Translations under genes and position numbers: made by a program | Assembly (NCBI RefSeq): GCF_003254395.2 | Contig: NC_037643.1 | Coordinates: forward strand, 12,039,963 to 12,103,962 | Origin: Apis mellifera | Lineage: Eukaryota > Arthropoda > Insecta > Hymenoptera > Apidae | Length of the DNA: 64,000 nucleotides | Direction of reading: 5' to 3' | In this document: piece after piece, positions 11,836 through 24,580 of the stretch | Numbering within the stretch: position 1 is the stretch's first letter | Layout of the letters: each line of letters begins with the position of its first letter | The notes under the pieces: model-generated | Database searches by the model: none | Told to the model about the DNA's origin: nothing | What the model saw: the letters and a program-made list of their open reading frames with translations, nothing else

Positions 11836-13370
11836 AACGTCTCTATTTTATTTCATTTACAACAGAAAACGTTTCCTAACTTGAAAAACAACAAACTTTT
11901 TCAAATGCCCATCGACCACGAACAGCAATAGTAAGGTTTTGCCAACCGATCGCCACTTCAAACTTCCATTTCCCGTGGAAACACCAACACCCCACGCCAT
12001 ATCGATTATTCATTCAATTCGCAAACCAGACCAAATACCCACACTCCCTTTAACAAGAAAATTCATAAACGGCCAAAATCCAACGATATCGCGTTCGTTC
12101 CCCTCCCGGCTGGATCGATCCGGCAACCGGAACTCGCCATCAAAGGACAAACGAGTTCCAGAATTGAAGTTGATCGAAGATCGAATCAAACCCTGATATC
12201 ACCACGCTATATCGTAATCAAATATTCCATGGAATCGGAACGCTAAATGTTAAGTTACGTTATCTGGGTGTAGTTTCGCGCGAAACTGATTTCGGAATCG
12301 AGTGCATCGTCGGTCGAAGTGGAAAATGAAAAGTTTCGAATTCGAAGATTTGCGTTCTCGTTGAATTCCTTTTTTTCTTTTTTTTGTAGAACGTTCTTTC
12401 AATTGTCTTTGAGTCGCGATATTCGAATAATTTTTTTTTATATATATAAATTAACAAGAAAAATCAAAGAAATTAACACGAACTCTGATGAAATGAAGGA
12501 AAATGCGTTTATTAGTTTATTCTGTTTGCGTCTCCTAAAATTCTATCCCTTCAAAGAGATTTTCATTTTTGCTTATAAACCTTATAATTATTATTTCGTT
12601 AAAAGACTTTTAGGAAATCTCTTAAGAATATTCGTGGAAACAAATGACACTCCACGAAGAATTATGCGTTATGAAGAAGAGATATCCTGATATTTCTGAA
12701 ATTAAAATTAAAATACATTAAAATAGATACAAAGAATCATTTATTTAATCAAATTATGATCATTGATCATAGCGTGATCCCCTCTTTTCGATTAGAACGA
12801 TAAAGTTGGCAATCATGGATGATGGTAGTGGTAAGACTCTCGAGATTTTACAACTTTGGCATCGTGAACGTTGGAGTTAGGGTTACGTTGGATTCATATT
12901 ATGAGAGGAGGGGGGCAAGTTGATGGGGGACGACACGTTCGCTGGAGGGGGATGAGGAAGAAGGATTGGGTGTGAAATCAGTTTCAGGGAACATTCGAAA
13001 TAGGGATTTTGAAGAGAGGAATGAGAGGTGAATAAATTTAATGGTTTTAAGGAGGCTGATCCCTGAAAGAGTAATTTTAAGAAAAGAATTATATTCAACG
13101 TTTTCGTCGTTTCTCGAACTCGAATCGATCTTACTTTTTATTCCACGGAAAAACAATTATTTTCCCATTTTTTTAATTCAACGATCGAAAAATTCTATGC
13201 CAACGAACAATATAAAGATTTATTTATTTGTGCGCATTAATTCTGAAAGGCTCGTAAAAATAAATTCTAATAGAAGTTGTTTTCTTTCTTTCTTCCCCTT
13301 CCTTTAACGAAGCTTACTCCAACAATGGAATTAATAATAATCCGATGCTGTAAATAAATTTTGCGAATTT
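11836..13370. other. AT-rich spacer, no gene seen
   Basis: Mostly unique sequence with short T and A runs. A 123-codon plus-strand frame at 12319-12690 has a Phe/Lys/Ile-rich composition typical of AT-rich non-coding DNA, and no recognisable motif. Confidence 0.45.
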
Positions 13371-15035
13371 TTATTAAAAATGGCGCGTAAAAACGGACAC
13401 ACGCAATTAACACGTGGATTTAAACCGTGGAAATCCAAATTAAAAAATCCCCCGCGTTGGCGAAAATTTTTCCCCTCCCCCCTCCCGCTCTCATTTTGTC
13501 TCCGGTTAAGTAGAGCTCCGGCTTTGCCCTCATGGAATTTTCCATTTACTTCCGGTGAAGGTTGCGCGCAAAATGCTGCTGCCTCCAATGCTGCTTTGGG
13601 GGGGAGTGGCGGGCGTCTAATAGAAACACGCTTTTTAAAACTACACACTGCGCCGTGTGTTTCGCTCGTCGTGAAAAAAAAAAAAAAAAAGAAAGAAAAA
13701 TTTGCCATCCATTTTCATCATATCCCTCGTCCTGGTCCCTATTCTTCCTCCATTGTTTCAACGTTTGCTGTGCACGAAACAATTCTCTCTCTCTCTCTTT
13801 TTCTTTCTTTCTCCCTCCCCCTCTCTCTGTCTGTCTGTGTGTTGCCTCCCTTTGCTTACGATTCGTGTTTTTGCTGAAAATAGAACCGGGGTTCCCCGTT
13901 CGACGGTGTGCGTTTCGATCAAACGTGACGGCGACGTTTCCTCTCCACGGAATCATCACGATAGCGCGGTTAATTTACCCTTGCGCGGATCACTCCCTCC
14001 TTTTTGCCAATTAGATAATCCGGATTCTCAAGGTTTATAATCTTGGTTAAAGGTTATACGCTCGCTCCGAAGGAATGCGAATATTGAGAATATTGAGAAG
14101 TTTTCAACAGAATAACCCAATTAATTTACGTGTAATTTTTGGAAAGAAAATTGGTTATTGGTTATTTCTTGCGATAAAAAGAAGCACGTGTGATGTATCC
14201 TAGATCCTTTCTATAAAAAAGAAAAAAAATATTCGAGAGATAAATATTACAGATTCGTGAAATATTATTTCGAAAATTTTGTTCCAAGTATCAAGCTCGT
14301 TAAGATCGATGAGGAAGAAGGAAGTTGTATAAATTTGTTGATTGGCAGGCAGTTAAAAGTAATTGTTCTTATCAATTATTCTCTATCAGTAATAGAAACG
14401 AGAAGAACGATTTATTAATAAGGTGGATATTATGAAAGAAAGAGAGAGTTTAAGGATTTTCGATCGTTGTCGAGGAGGAGGAATCTTTGTTCTTCTCCCA
14501 TAAGGCGGGCGTCCTTCCCGTACGGCGATTTAAAAGGTTCAAAGATTAGGGCAAACGTAGCCTGTAAATATTTGTCCACGGACACTTGACACCGATCCCC
14601 GAGCCGTGTTTGAGAGGGTATACAGCCAATAGCTTTTCAAGTTTAGTTTTCAGTTTACCTTTTCCAAGCGCGGCCTCCGCGCTCGCCTCCTCATTGTTTT
14701 TCTTTGCCCCGCGAGGATGCGGTATATTTCTGCACCCCTTCCAAAGCAAAATCAAACACGTCGCAAGGTTGCCTGGATTCATTATAGATCCCCTTTACTT
14801 TCGCTTTATTATTCGAAAAAAGAGGAAAAAAAAAATACTCGAGCGACGAAGAATCGAATTTTAATTAACGAAATTGTTCTATAAATTATTCTCGCTTTGT
14901 TGAATAGTATTATATAGTATTCTCTCTCTCTCTTTCTTCAAAATTTCAAAAATAGAAGAAAGAAGAATCATTGCAAGGTCAAGATTGCTTTAAGTTCCGT
15001 TAAATACTTAATAAATAATTCGAACTTAGAAAGAA
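13371..15035. other. Non-coding segment with two GC-richer islands
   Basis: Islands lie at 13380-14030 and 14470-14790. The first carries an A-run at about 13674-13690, a CT-rich tract at 13783-13830, and AAAATGGCGCG (Pho/YY1-like) at 13377. Frames on both strands overlap through these tracts. No splice-consistent coding exon or RNA gene was recognised. Confidence 0.45.
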
Positions 15036-15875
15036 AAGAAAAAAAGTATCAACAAGTATTACGCGAGTGAACAATATATAACAAATATATTAACATATAT
15101 TATAACAATATTATAACAAATCTAGGGAAAAGTATCAAGAAGTATTGCGAGTTAAAAATTAATCATTTCTGTTATTACTCTATCAAATCTAGGGAAAAGT
15201 ATCAACAAGTATTGCGAGTTAAAGATTAATCATTTCTGTTACTATTCTTTGCAACACATTGTAACAAATCTATAAAGGGAAAAGTATCAAGAAGTATTGC
15301 GAGTTAAAGATTAGTCATTTCTGTTACTATTCTTTGGACGCAACATCTTATAACAAATCTAGGGAAAAGTATTAAGTATTGCACGAGTGAAAAACAATCA
15401 TTTCTGTTACTACTCTTTGAACAACACATTGTAACAAATCTAGGGAAAAGTATCAACAAGTATTGCGCGAGTGAACAATATATAACAAATATATTAACAT
15501 ATATTATAACAATATTATAACAAATCTAGGGAAAAGTATCAACAAGTATTGCACGAATGAAAAACAATCATTTCTGTTACTACTCTTTAGACGCAACACA
15601 TTATAACAAATCTAGGGAAAAGTATCAACAAGTATTGCGAGTTAAAGATTAATCATTTCTGTTACTACTCTTTGGATGCAATACATAAAAAATCTAGGGA
15701 AAAGTATTAAGTATTGCACGAATTAAAAATTAATCATTTCTGTTACTACTCTTTGGACAACACATTGTAACAAATCTAGGGAAAAGTATCAACAAGTATT
15801 ACGAGTTAAAAATTAATCATTTCTGTTATGTGAAGCTACTTTTTGGATGTAACACATTGTAATAAATCTGGGGAA
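15036..15875. repeat. Tandem array E: about 10 copies of a 67-92 bp unit
   Basis: The anchor AAATCTAGGGAAAAGTAT recurs near 15118, 15185, 15266 (variant), 15355, 15436, 15522, 15608, 15690, 15772 and 15864. Units also share CAACAAGTATTGCGAGTTAA and AATCATTTCTGTTACTACTC. Two units, ending near 15118 and 15522, carry the same AT-rich variant with ATATATTAACATATATTATA. This suggests that a block of several units was copied. Confidence 0.92.
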
Positions 15876-15978
15876 AACTAGAAGGAGATCGGAATCTTTC
15901 GGTCGAAAATCGTTCGAATACCCGAAGCGACGTATTCAAAGGGGTAGACGGCCATTAACAGGCTCGAAGACGCCTGGA

Positions 15979-16011
<33 letters not shown>

Positions 16012-16520
16012 TGGAGCAATTCGCGATGGCGGCGGATGCACAACCTCGAACGGCTGGCTCGCATCTACGCCGGTTCCACCATAAACCACCCCCGCGACTT
16101 GACACTCCGGGCACGTAGTATAATTCTTTGCCCCTCCGCCCCGCCCCTCCTCCACCGGGTCCGCAATATAACCGCGCGGCACACCGAGCCAACACCGCGC
16201 CGCGCCACCCCCCGCGCGATCACCGACACCCTCTCCCCCCAATCCTCTCGCGTTTATCCTTCTCTCGTGTTCTTCTCATCTTCTCCCTTCTTGTCTTCTC
16301 CTTGTGTGTATCTCCTCGTGGAAACACGATACGATGGGAGGAGGGGGGGAAGTGTGCGCGATGTTTTCCTGCGAATCCTGCGGTAAATTTCGTCGCGCGT
16401 AATTCAAAGTCGATTGCTTTGCTCTCCGAGGATTTTGAATTTGGGAGGAAGAAGAGGAAGGGAGAGAAGTGTTGAAAAGGTGGAGAGAAGGGTCGATCAG
16501 GAGGCAACAATTCGGTTGTT
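15876..16520. other. GC-rich island with GA tract
   Basis: A (GA)n tract lies at 15978-16004, and CG-rich unique sequence at 16020-16240. The island abuts array E directly. Frames on both strands reach 116 codons but overlap, and no family is recognisable. Confidence 0.45.
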
Positions 16521-18580
16521 GAAGAAGATTCTCCAGAGAACAGTGATATTATCCTGCGTTTTATCTTTTAATTAACGGTTAACGGGCCTTTGAATTATCT
16601 AAGCATTGTTATTCTTCTTCGAGTCATTTTAAATCATCAGGATTCTTGGCTGATTTTTTATTAGTCAGAAATAATCCAAGATTTTATCGATTTAGATTCC
16701 TTTTCGAGGCTAGATAATGATAAATGGATCTCGAAATACTCGAAGTACTCGAAGTAGAACATTTTTTGATCTATCTACTAGTGGAGCTTGAAGTCTCTCC
16801 ATCTTCTCAACTAGTTACTTTCGAATCAGAGATCACCACGAATCAGAGACGATATAAGACACGTTGAACTTCGACTCTACGAATTTTCATATATATATAT
16901 TTTTTGTTAAATCAAGCTCCAATATCTCCTTTAAGAAATCGTTTACCAGGATTATTTGGAAAGCACGGATGGATCGATATGAGAAAAATTCACGTGGTCG
17001 AGGACAGCGAAAGGACGGGCGAACCTCCTCCCTCGGTTTTCCAAGCCTGGAGCGGAGCAAGTAGTAAGATCCGCCGGTATCGCGTCATGTTGCATTAGAG
17101 AGGCGACGAGGCGGCACACGCCATCGTCCTCGGGGCTTCTTCCATTTCCACGTCCTGTGCCGTCCCTCGACGACGACGGCGACCCGTTTCCAATCCCTCT
17201 CCTCACCCCTCACGTATGCACACGTCCTTCGTTCTACTTCTGTAACCGCGTTTCGCTCTGCTTCGCTCCAAGGCCTCGTTGGTTCGCGCGCGGACCAACC
17301 CCTTCGCACCGACCCCCCTTTTCACCCTTAAACCGTCTGCGCTCGGTATTTCCGGCCTGATCGATTTTCTCCCCGCGTTTATTCCGGGATTTCGTCCGGC
17401 TTATATTTGTCCACTTTTCTCTCTCTCTCTTTCTCGTTCTGTTGTCTTCTCTCGTTGGAAGATTAAATCTATTGTCGAGGAATTAGTTAACGAGTTTTGG
17501 ATTTGGAGTGATTTAAACTTTCACCGTGAACTTGAGACGATGTATTGATGATCGTTGCGGGAATATTTCGATGAATAATCTTGGATGGAAATGTAAGAAG
17601 GAATTTTTTTTGATCTGATTATAAAACTTATTCCGAATTTCAGAGACTTTTAATCAATTTTCATATTCTATAGGGAGAAGTTGAGATTCAATGATGGAAA
17701 GAGAGTCAGTTATCGAGGATTCTAATTTTTAATGTTGTTACAGAGGTTAGAATATCTTCAAATATTGAATTGATTTGGATTGGAGCTGCTTGTTTAACAA
17801 AGAAAGATTACAAGATTTTGAAATTATAAAGATAGGATAATTAAGAAACGTTTAGAAAATTACTGATGCGTCAGGAAAATGTTGACAAGAGATATATCAA
17901 ATTGGATGTATTTTTTTATCACTTTTGGCGTCGATTCAATCTTGCATACAGTCATAATCAATTTGATTTGTTAAAAATTGTTATTTCGTTAAACAATTTT
18001 CTAATTTATATCACATTTTTGACAAAATTTCGAGATGAATAAGTTTATTTTAGGAGTGTTTTTTTTTTTCAAGATTTTCAAATGTAGAATTCAAATTTTG
18101 AAGTTTCGCTTCAATGATGTACAAAAGATACGTATTCTATTCCAGTTTCTCTATTTCGATGTAAATTTCGTATTTGTGTATGGAAAGAAGCATGGACGTT
18201 TTGAAAAATTCACGGTTTACCTGCAACTGTTTCGCAAACATCGTATGTTCTACATTGCAAATCAACCACGTAACCTTTTCTATCACTTTTGGCATCGATT
18301 CAATCTTGCATCCCTTAATAATCCATCTCTTAACTCGAGTCATGATATACAAGTCGTGATCAATTCGTTAAACAATTTTCTAATTACATATCCTGATTAT
18401 CAAAACCATCTTCAATTTTATTAATCTCTCATCATCACTCTCAATCACATATTTCCTTCCTGTAGAATCAAAACGATTGAGCAATTGATCAAATTATCCT
18501 CAAATTGTGAATAAAATATTTAGTTACTTACGTTAAAAGAAACAGACTCAGTTTCGAGGAGATCTGAATTTTTATTCTAC
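16521..18580. other. Non-coding segment with a GC-rich island and a degenerate direct duplication
   Basis: The island spans 16950-17420 and ends in a CT-rich tract near 17421-17434. TATCACTTTTGGCGTCGATT, followed by CAATCTTGCAT, begins at 17917. It recurs with one change at 18281. Both copies are followed at a distance by a shared TTCGTTAAACAATTTTCTAAT (17985 and 18364). This is an old duplication of about 100 bp, roughly 364 bp apart. The 129-codon frame at 18035-18424 covers the second copy and is not convincing as a gene. Confidence 0.5.
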
Positions 18581-19433
18581 GCCATAAAAGCGCGTAGCTT
18601 GCAAGAACGAATCTATCAAGTTTGGAAAAAAGTGTGATCTTGGAAGCTATTGACTTTCCTTAAGATACGTATTACCACTCTTGGATACCACGTTGACCTG
18701 TCTCTGATGAGGAAGGACTCTCCTGTAACAGCCTCCATCCAAGAGTAGATAGCTTGGTGTGCAAGGATACGGAAGGGGAGTGTTTTACGCGTAGGCGGAT
18801 AGGATAAGACGTGGGCAGGTTCGAGTCCCAAACTCTTGGCCGACACAAATCTCTCCGCGGGAAAAAACGATTCTTCTGGTCGGCCCGACCTATTCTAGAC
18901 GCGGCCTTTTCTCGTTTGTAATTTCGAGGGACTCGAAGGACTAATATCTCATTCTCTTTCCCGCCGAGGATGCCCTCTTGACCTTAACTCCTCTTCGCTT
19001 TGGATATTGCCAAGGTGAAGTCGTTGAGAAACTCCTGGAAAAAAAGATACCTTTCAACCGTTGGATGTTTGTTGAATGCTAATGGACGATCTTAATATCG
19101 AAGAAGGGTTAAAATAATTTCTTATTAAAAATAGAGATCCTTTATAAAAAGTTACACTACATTATATATTCTAGTTTAATCGAACAGATTCTCGGGGAAA
19201 TAGCGATCAGGTTATCCAACTGCGCAAAATCGTTGCACGGGAAATCCGCCAATTATTTCGTCCATACGGCGTATTTAGAATTCTAACCTAACAGAACGTT
19301 CGGAACTTCGATACCATTCGACGGTTACAGAATCCATCGATACCGCCCCGTAGTTGCAGAATCGATAAGTTGGTTGCGTCCTCGTTCGTTATGCACCTTC
19401 GAGATTATCGGTGTATTCCTTTTGCCATTACGT

Positions 19434-19505
<72 letters not shown>

Positions 19506-20339
19506 GGTAGAATCGATCGTCAGGCCAGGCTTCTGGATGACCTGGGATCCGTAGTCGCGATAGCAGCGTTGCTTATCGATTACCGTTAAGGGTGGTCGTT
19601 AAACAAGTTACCTACCTACTTCTCGAAGGTAACAGTGCTCCACGTTCAATCTTCCAAATAGGTATACCTCTCTTCATAAATCGATGATGTTCAGTTCGAA
19701 GCGAAGGATTGATATTTGCGCGAGCACGAAATTTTGGACGGTTCGAGTTTAGGTTAAGTGTTGAAAAATGAAACAAATCAACGAGCGAGTAAGAATGATT
19801 CGCAATAAAGATTCGTTTCGAATTCTTTTTTGACGGTAAAAAAGTAGCATGACTAATTCATCGTGCTGTAATTTTATACTTCCAAATTTCGAAATTCAAA
19901 TCTTTTCCGATAGCAGCAAAGCTGAGGCTGGATGGATAAAATCGGAAAACTAATCCGTATTCTATTCTCCGTATAGATAATCGATATGCCATGAAATTTT
20001 TAGCAAACTGATTCTTTCTCCCGACGAAAAAGATAATCATAATTTCACACAGACCTCCACAGATGGTTGAAAAATTCATCGTAGAATAGATTTAATCGAA
20101 TCTCCGAGAGTTTAGAATCACGCCTATTCATTTTTTCCATTGTTCTTCAAATCCGAAGTAATTCAATCTAACCTAACCTCAAACGTACAATACACACCAT
20201 ATATCGAAGCTCTTAAAACAAGATGTAGATTTTCACGAAATACCGAGAATCCACTCAATCTCCAGTGTCAACAATTGAGTTTCTCTGTTTTTAACAAGCT
20301 CTCGTTCCCCAAAATCCACCAAGTTTTACACCACAGGTG
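18581..20339. other. Non-coding segment with island at 18600-19050 and long GA microsatellite
   Basis: The island is unique sequence. A pure (GA)n tract of about 66 bp lies at 19436-19501. From 19500 on the sequence is mixed and single-copy, with no array or gene recognised. Confidence 0.45.
19436..19501. repeat. (GA)33 microsatellite
   Basis: An uninterrupted GA dinucleotide repeat of about 66 bp, the longest pure GA tract in the window. Frames through it give Arg/Glu dipeptide runs only. Confidence 0.97.
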
Positions 20340-23300
20340 CAAACGACCACGTGTACGCGCGCACCAGTTACGTCGATAGAAGCGACACGGTGTGCACAAC
20401 GAGAAACGAGCGAAACGAGAATGAAGAGTGGGGATAAGAGGAAGCAGAGTCCTCGAAGACGAGTGGTTTTGCGACGAGGAGTCGCAGAGTAGTGGCGAAT
20501 AGTCTGCCATTACCGCACTGCCTCTCGGGTAATGAAGGCGGCACCGGTGTCGACGACGAGAACGATGCTGCCGGCGTCGGCGTAGGGCGCACCGGTGCAA
20601 AGTAACGGCGTGATCAATGCCGCAACGCTAATTAATTAACATTCCCTCGCGGAAGAGGTCTCTGGTAGACACACCTATACGCGAGAGAGGAAAGCGCCCT
20701 TTCTCTTCTCGTTCTGCCACGGTTAGCGCTATTCTCCCTCTCCCTTTTGCCTTCGTATACCGTTTCTCTTGGATTGCATATAGCTGTCTCTTTCCCTCAA
20801 ACGCGATCAACTTACACCGACCGTACTTACTCTCGACTCGCTGCTGTTTCTCTCTCCCTCCCTCTCTCTCTCTATATATACATCTTTCGCTTTCCATCTC
20901 TAGCGTTCTGTCTCGCTCTCGCTCTATCCTTTTCGTTCTAGCAACTTTAACGCCAACGATCGTTACCGTACCGCGATAACGACGACGCCGACTACGGCTA
21001 CCAGCCGGTAGAAATATTCCTGAGAGGATTATTTCGTGGCGAACCAAGAGACGAAGTCGCGGCGAAATCTATGAAATTGAATACTAAAGCATATGAATTG
21101 GAGGGATTCGAAAGAATTCAAAGTCGCGTTGCTGGATCGATGGAAACTATTTAAAATAGAAAACGATACAAGATGAACATTTTTTTAACATCTCTCTTCT
21201 TCTTCGATTTTCCAGGTAAAGTATAAAAATAAATTTGATTAATCAATTCGCCATACGGTTAACGGTATAAACGTAATGAGGCCAGTTCGGTGACTTCGGA
21301 GTTAAGTAAAGCACCGATCGATAAGTATTTCCGGAAAAATAAAATCGTGAACACGAAGCAATCCCGTCAAATTTCTATCTCTCTCTCTCTACTCGAAGCC
21401 ACGAAATAACTCGAAATATCGATTCACGTGTAATAAAGTTCGCCCTTCTTTTGCAAAAATATATTACAATCGAACAGTTTTAAATTTTAAGCAGATAGTG
21501 AAAATTCGACGCATATATTTTCCCTACGGCCGATATAAAACCATCGGGCAAAAAAAAAGGAAGAAATTATTCCTTTACTCGGCCAACGAAAACACGGTGG
21601 AGGCCTCGCTTGATCGTTCCTCTTCAAAAATGAATCTGTCTATTTGCTTAAAAGCGAGCTCGGGCTCTGCCGGCTTTTTCATCCGTCGCCTGACTATTTC
21701 ACGAGGCAATCCGCTTTCGCGCGAACCGATAGCGAACCGTTCGCTTAGACAGACTTGCTTGCCCCCTTCTCGTTCCTCTCCCGTAGGATTAAATCGCGTC
21801 TCATCCTCCGGGCTACCGGTCGATACCCAACTCTCTGCCCGACGGAAGAACCGTTGACCAGCAGGACGACGAAACTTACCAAGGATATATTTTCCGCATA
21901 TGCTGCGTAGCGCGCGCGCATCTCCATGCGTATACACGCATAACCTCAAAGAGTAAGACAAAACACACTTATACGAGACTTACAAATGCATTCGTTCTTC
22001 GAAATTGATGATCGAATTTAAGAATTTCGTAATCGGATTCGATGGATGAAAATTATAAAATATAATATTATATAAATTAATATATATAAATAAATTATAT
22101 ATAAATTAATATGAATTAAATATAAATTATTCGGATCTCGTGAATTCTAAAATTTTTTTTACTCTGCAAGAAGAACGGAAAATTTTTTTCGAATACTTTG
22201 AATTTAAATCGAAGCAACGAAAGATCGAATTGAGTTCGTTGGTTATAATTATCTTCGTTCAATCGTCAAGGTTTCTGGAAAATATAATTTTCGCGGTAAA
22301 AGCAGCTTTTTGAACTGGATCAAATTTTTGACTTCACTTTTCGTAGAGATCCCATCTAGACAGTACCCAGGAGCGCGAAGTGAATTTAGTTGAATAGTCT
22401 CTTCACTTCACCAGTGTTCCACTACCATACCAGGAGGAAGCTTTACAAGAGATAGAATATCAGTTTCATATTGGTTTTTGATCTACTCGGTAAGGTAGAA
22501 ATCCCATTCGGCCTACCCTATCAGTCTCTCCAAAGTAGGGCAGCGAAGAAGGATTCTCGCCGCGAGCGAGACAGGGCGGTGTGGATTTTTCCGACGTCAT
22601 AGTCGGAAAAGAACACGCCAACGCTTCCATACGCGATCGAGTCTCGCGTTAACGAATATATTAAAATCGCCTCGATGTAAAATCGGCGCTCCATTGTTTT
22701 CTATCGAATCGATCCTCGATACTTGATTCCATGATGTGATTAATTAATTCCCCCGTGTTTATATTCGCAAATTCGATATATATTGCTCATCTAAATAAAT
22801 CAAAATTCGCGTATCTTTTTTTTTGCAGTTATTTTACAATACAGAATTAAATTACACAAGTCATCCTTATATAGAAAAATTAAATGATTGAAATGAGACA
22901 ATCCTTAAACGATTATCTACGAGATTTACACTCGTGATATTATTCTCGAACGACTCCAAAGCAAACGAAAGATCAGACTTTCGAGCAAACAACTAAGAAA
23001 GAATTCCTCTTTCCCTTTTTTCGAGATTCTAGAGCAAGATAGATCTACGAAACCTGGCTGGTGACAGACCTGGATCTGGAGGAGGGAACAAGGTAGATCT
23101 CGTATACGAGAGCGTTAATTCCCGGCCTGCTGGCGATCGTTTCAGGACTCGTTAATCCTAGGAGGAATCACGGGAGGATCGGCACCGAAGGAGTTTCGGA
23201 AAATCGATCAGGCCTCCCCCGCCCCTCCTCCACCGTGCGTCGCTCCGTGAACCGGTTTAAAGCAGTTCGACGCAGGGTGGTTTTACTAATTGGTGCTGAG

Positions 23301-24580
23301 CATCGATTACCAACCACCTTTCCCCTTCGCCCGCCTCCTCCTCCTCCTCCTCCTCCTCCCGTGTCGATGCACCGCGTTCCGTGCCTCTTCAATTTCTCGG
23401 CCGTACCTCCAAGACCTCCACCACTTCCTCTACGCCGCCCTTATCGACGGCTGTGCCCGCCGTAATACGGATAATATCTCGTTGAATAACAGTCGATAAT
23501 ATCGATATAATACTTGTTTCAAAGATATATGACGCTTCTCGAATATTATGCGTTACGTGTATGCAATCACGCGGAGTGGTTTGATGAACGGAAAAGAAGA
23601 AGGAAGGACAATCTCTGACTCGATCGATTTCCATTCCGTTACGTAATACGTTTGTGTTTTGTGGACACACGTTTCCAGGTTGTGGGAATAAGATATGCTT
23701 CAATTTGATTAGAGAAATTTGGTTTCGAGATTGGAAAGAAGTTTTGATAAGAAGCATGGTATTTAGAGTTCAGTGGAATTTTATTCCTTTTTATTATCGA
23801 ATTTTATTGTTGTCCGTTTGCTTTTTCTTCGATACTTTAATATTTCGCTGCCTTGTCAACAATTAATCCGTATCTGAAAATTTATAACTCCCTTATTGGA
23901 TACCTCGTTCATCTTGAAATTTTGCTACGATACGAGGTTCTTTTTACCTACGACGTTCTCAAGAAACTGGTTACGAAGCCAGTTACCTGCCCCGTGCACC
24001 CAGAAATACACTTCATCCCGGCTTCATTGTCGCGCTGGAGAGGGGGAGGAGAGGAGGGTGACAGGCGTCAAAACTGGGACAAGTTTGCCCGCCCATCGAG
24101 ACTGGTGCAGTCGTTAGAGGGTTACTCGGAGAGCGAGATAGATGCGGTTGAAGCTGGGACGAAAGCGTCGTCGTACACGCTTCCGCGCCACTTTCTTATG
24201 CGAGAGATTCTGCGCTCGAAGACTGCGCTGTGGAAAAAAGATCATCGAAACCGTGGAGAGGGTTGGCGCGAAAACAAAGAGAGAGAGAGAGAGAGAGGAA
24301 CGCCTCTACGCGATAATTAATACGCAGTCGAAGATGGCCGAGGTGGAAACCGAGTGATTAATGACGAGTTTACCGGCCTTCTTCCGACCATTGTGCCGAC
24401 TAATTATGTCCTGCCCTATCGAACGGTCAGAAACCCTCTCCGTGTGGAAAGCCTCGACCTGTGAACGCAAATGAACTCTGAGACACGAGGCCATTAAGAA
24501 ATGACTAGCATTTAAAACTCGTCCCGTCACTTTTCTTTGTTTGTTTGTTTTTTGAAGAAGAAGAAGATCGTTTTTCTGTT
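20340..24580. other. Mosaic of GC-richer islands and AT-rich spacers, no gene seen
   Basis: GC-richer unique islands lie at about 20340-21060, 21540-21960, 22330-22720, 23040-23480 and 23950-24540. Simple repeats include a CT tract at 20850-20873, AT-rich low complexity at 22050-22130 and a CTC tract at about 23336-23360. Frames of up to 155 codons occur on both strands, frequently opposite one another, without splice-linked partners or motifs. The only splice-like signal of note is at 21215/21216 (see findings). Confidence 0.45.

Noticed and set aside
18760..18845. GGTTCGAGTCCC resembling a tRNA T-arm
   Set aside because: The bases flanking the loop do not form a five-pair stem, and no acceptor or anticodon arm could be placed.
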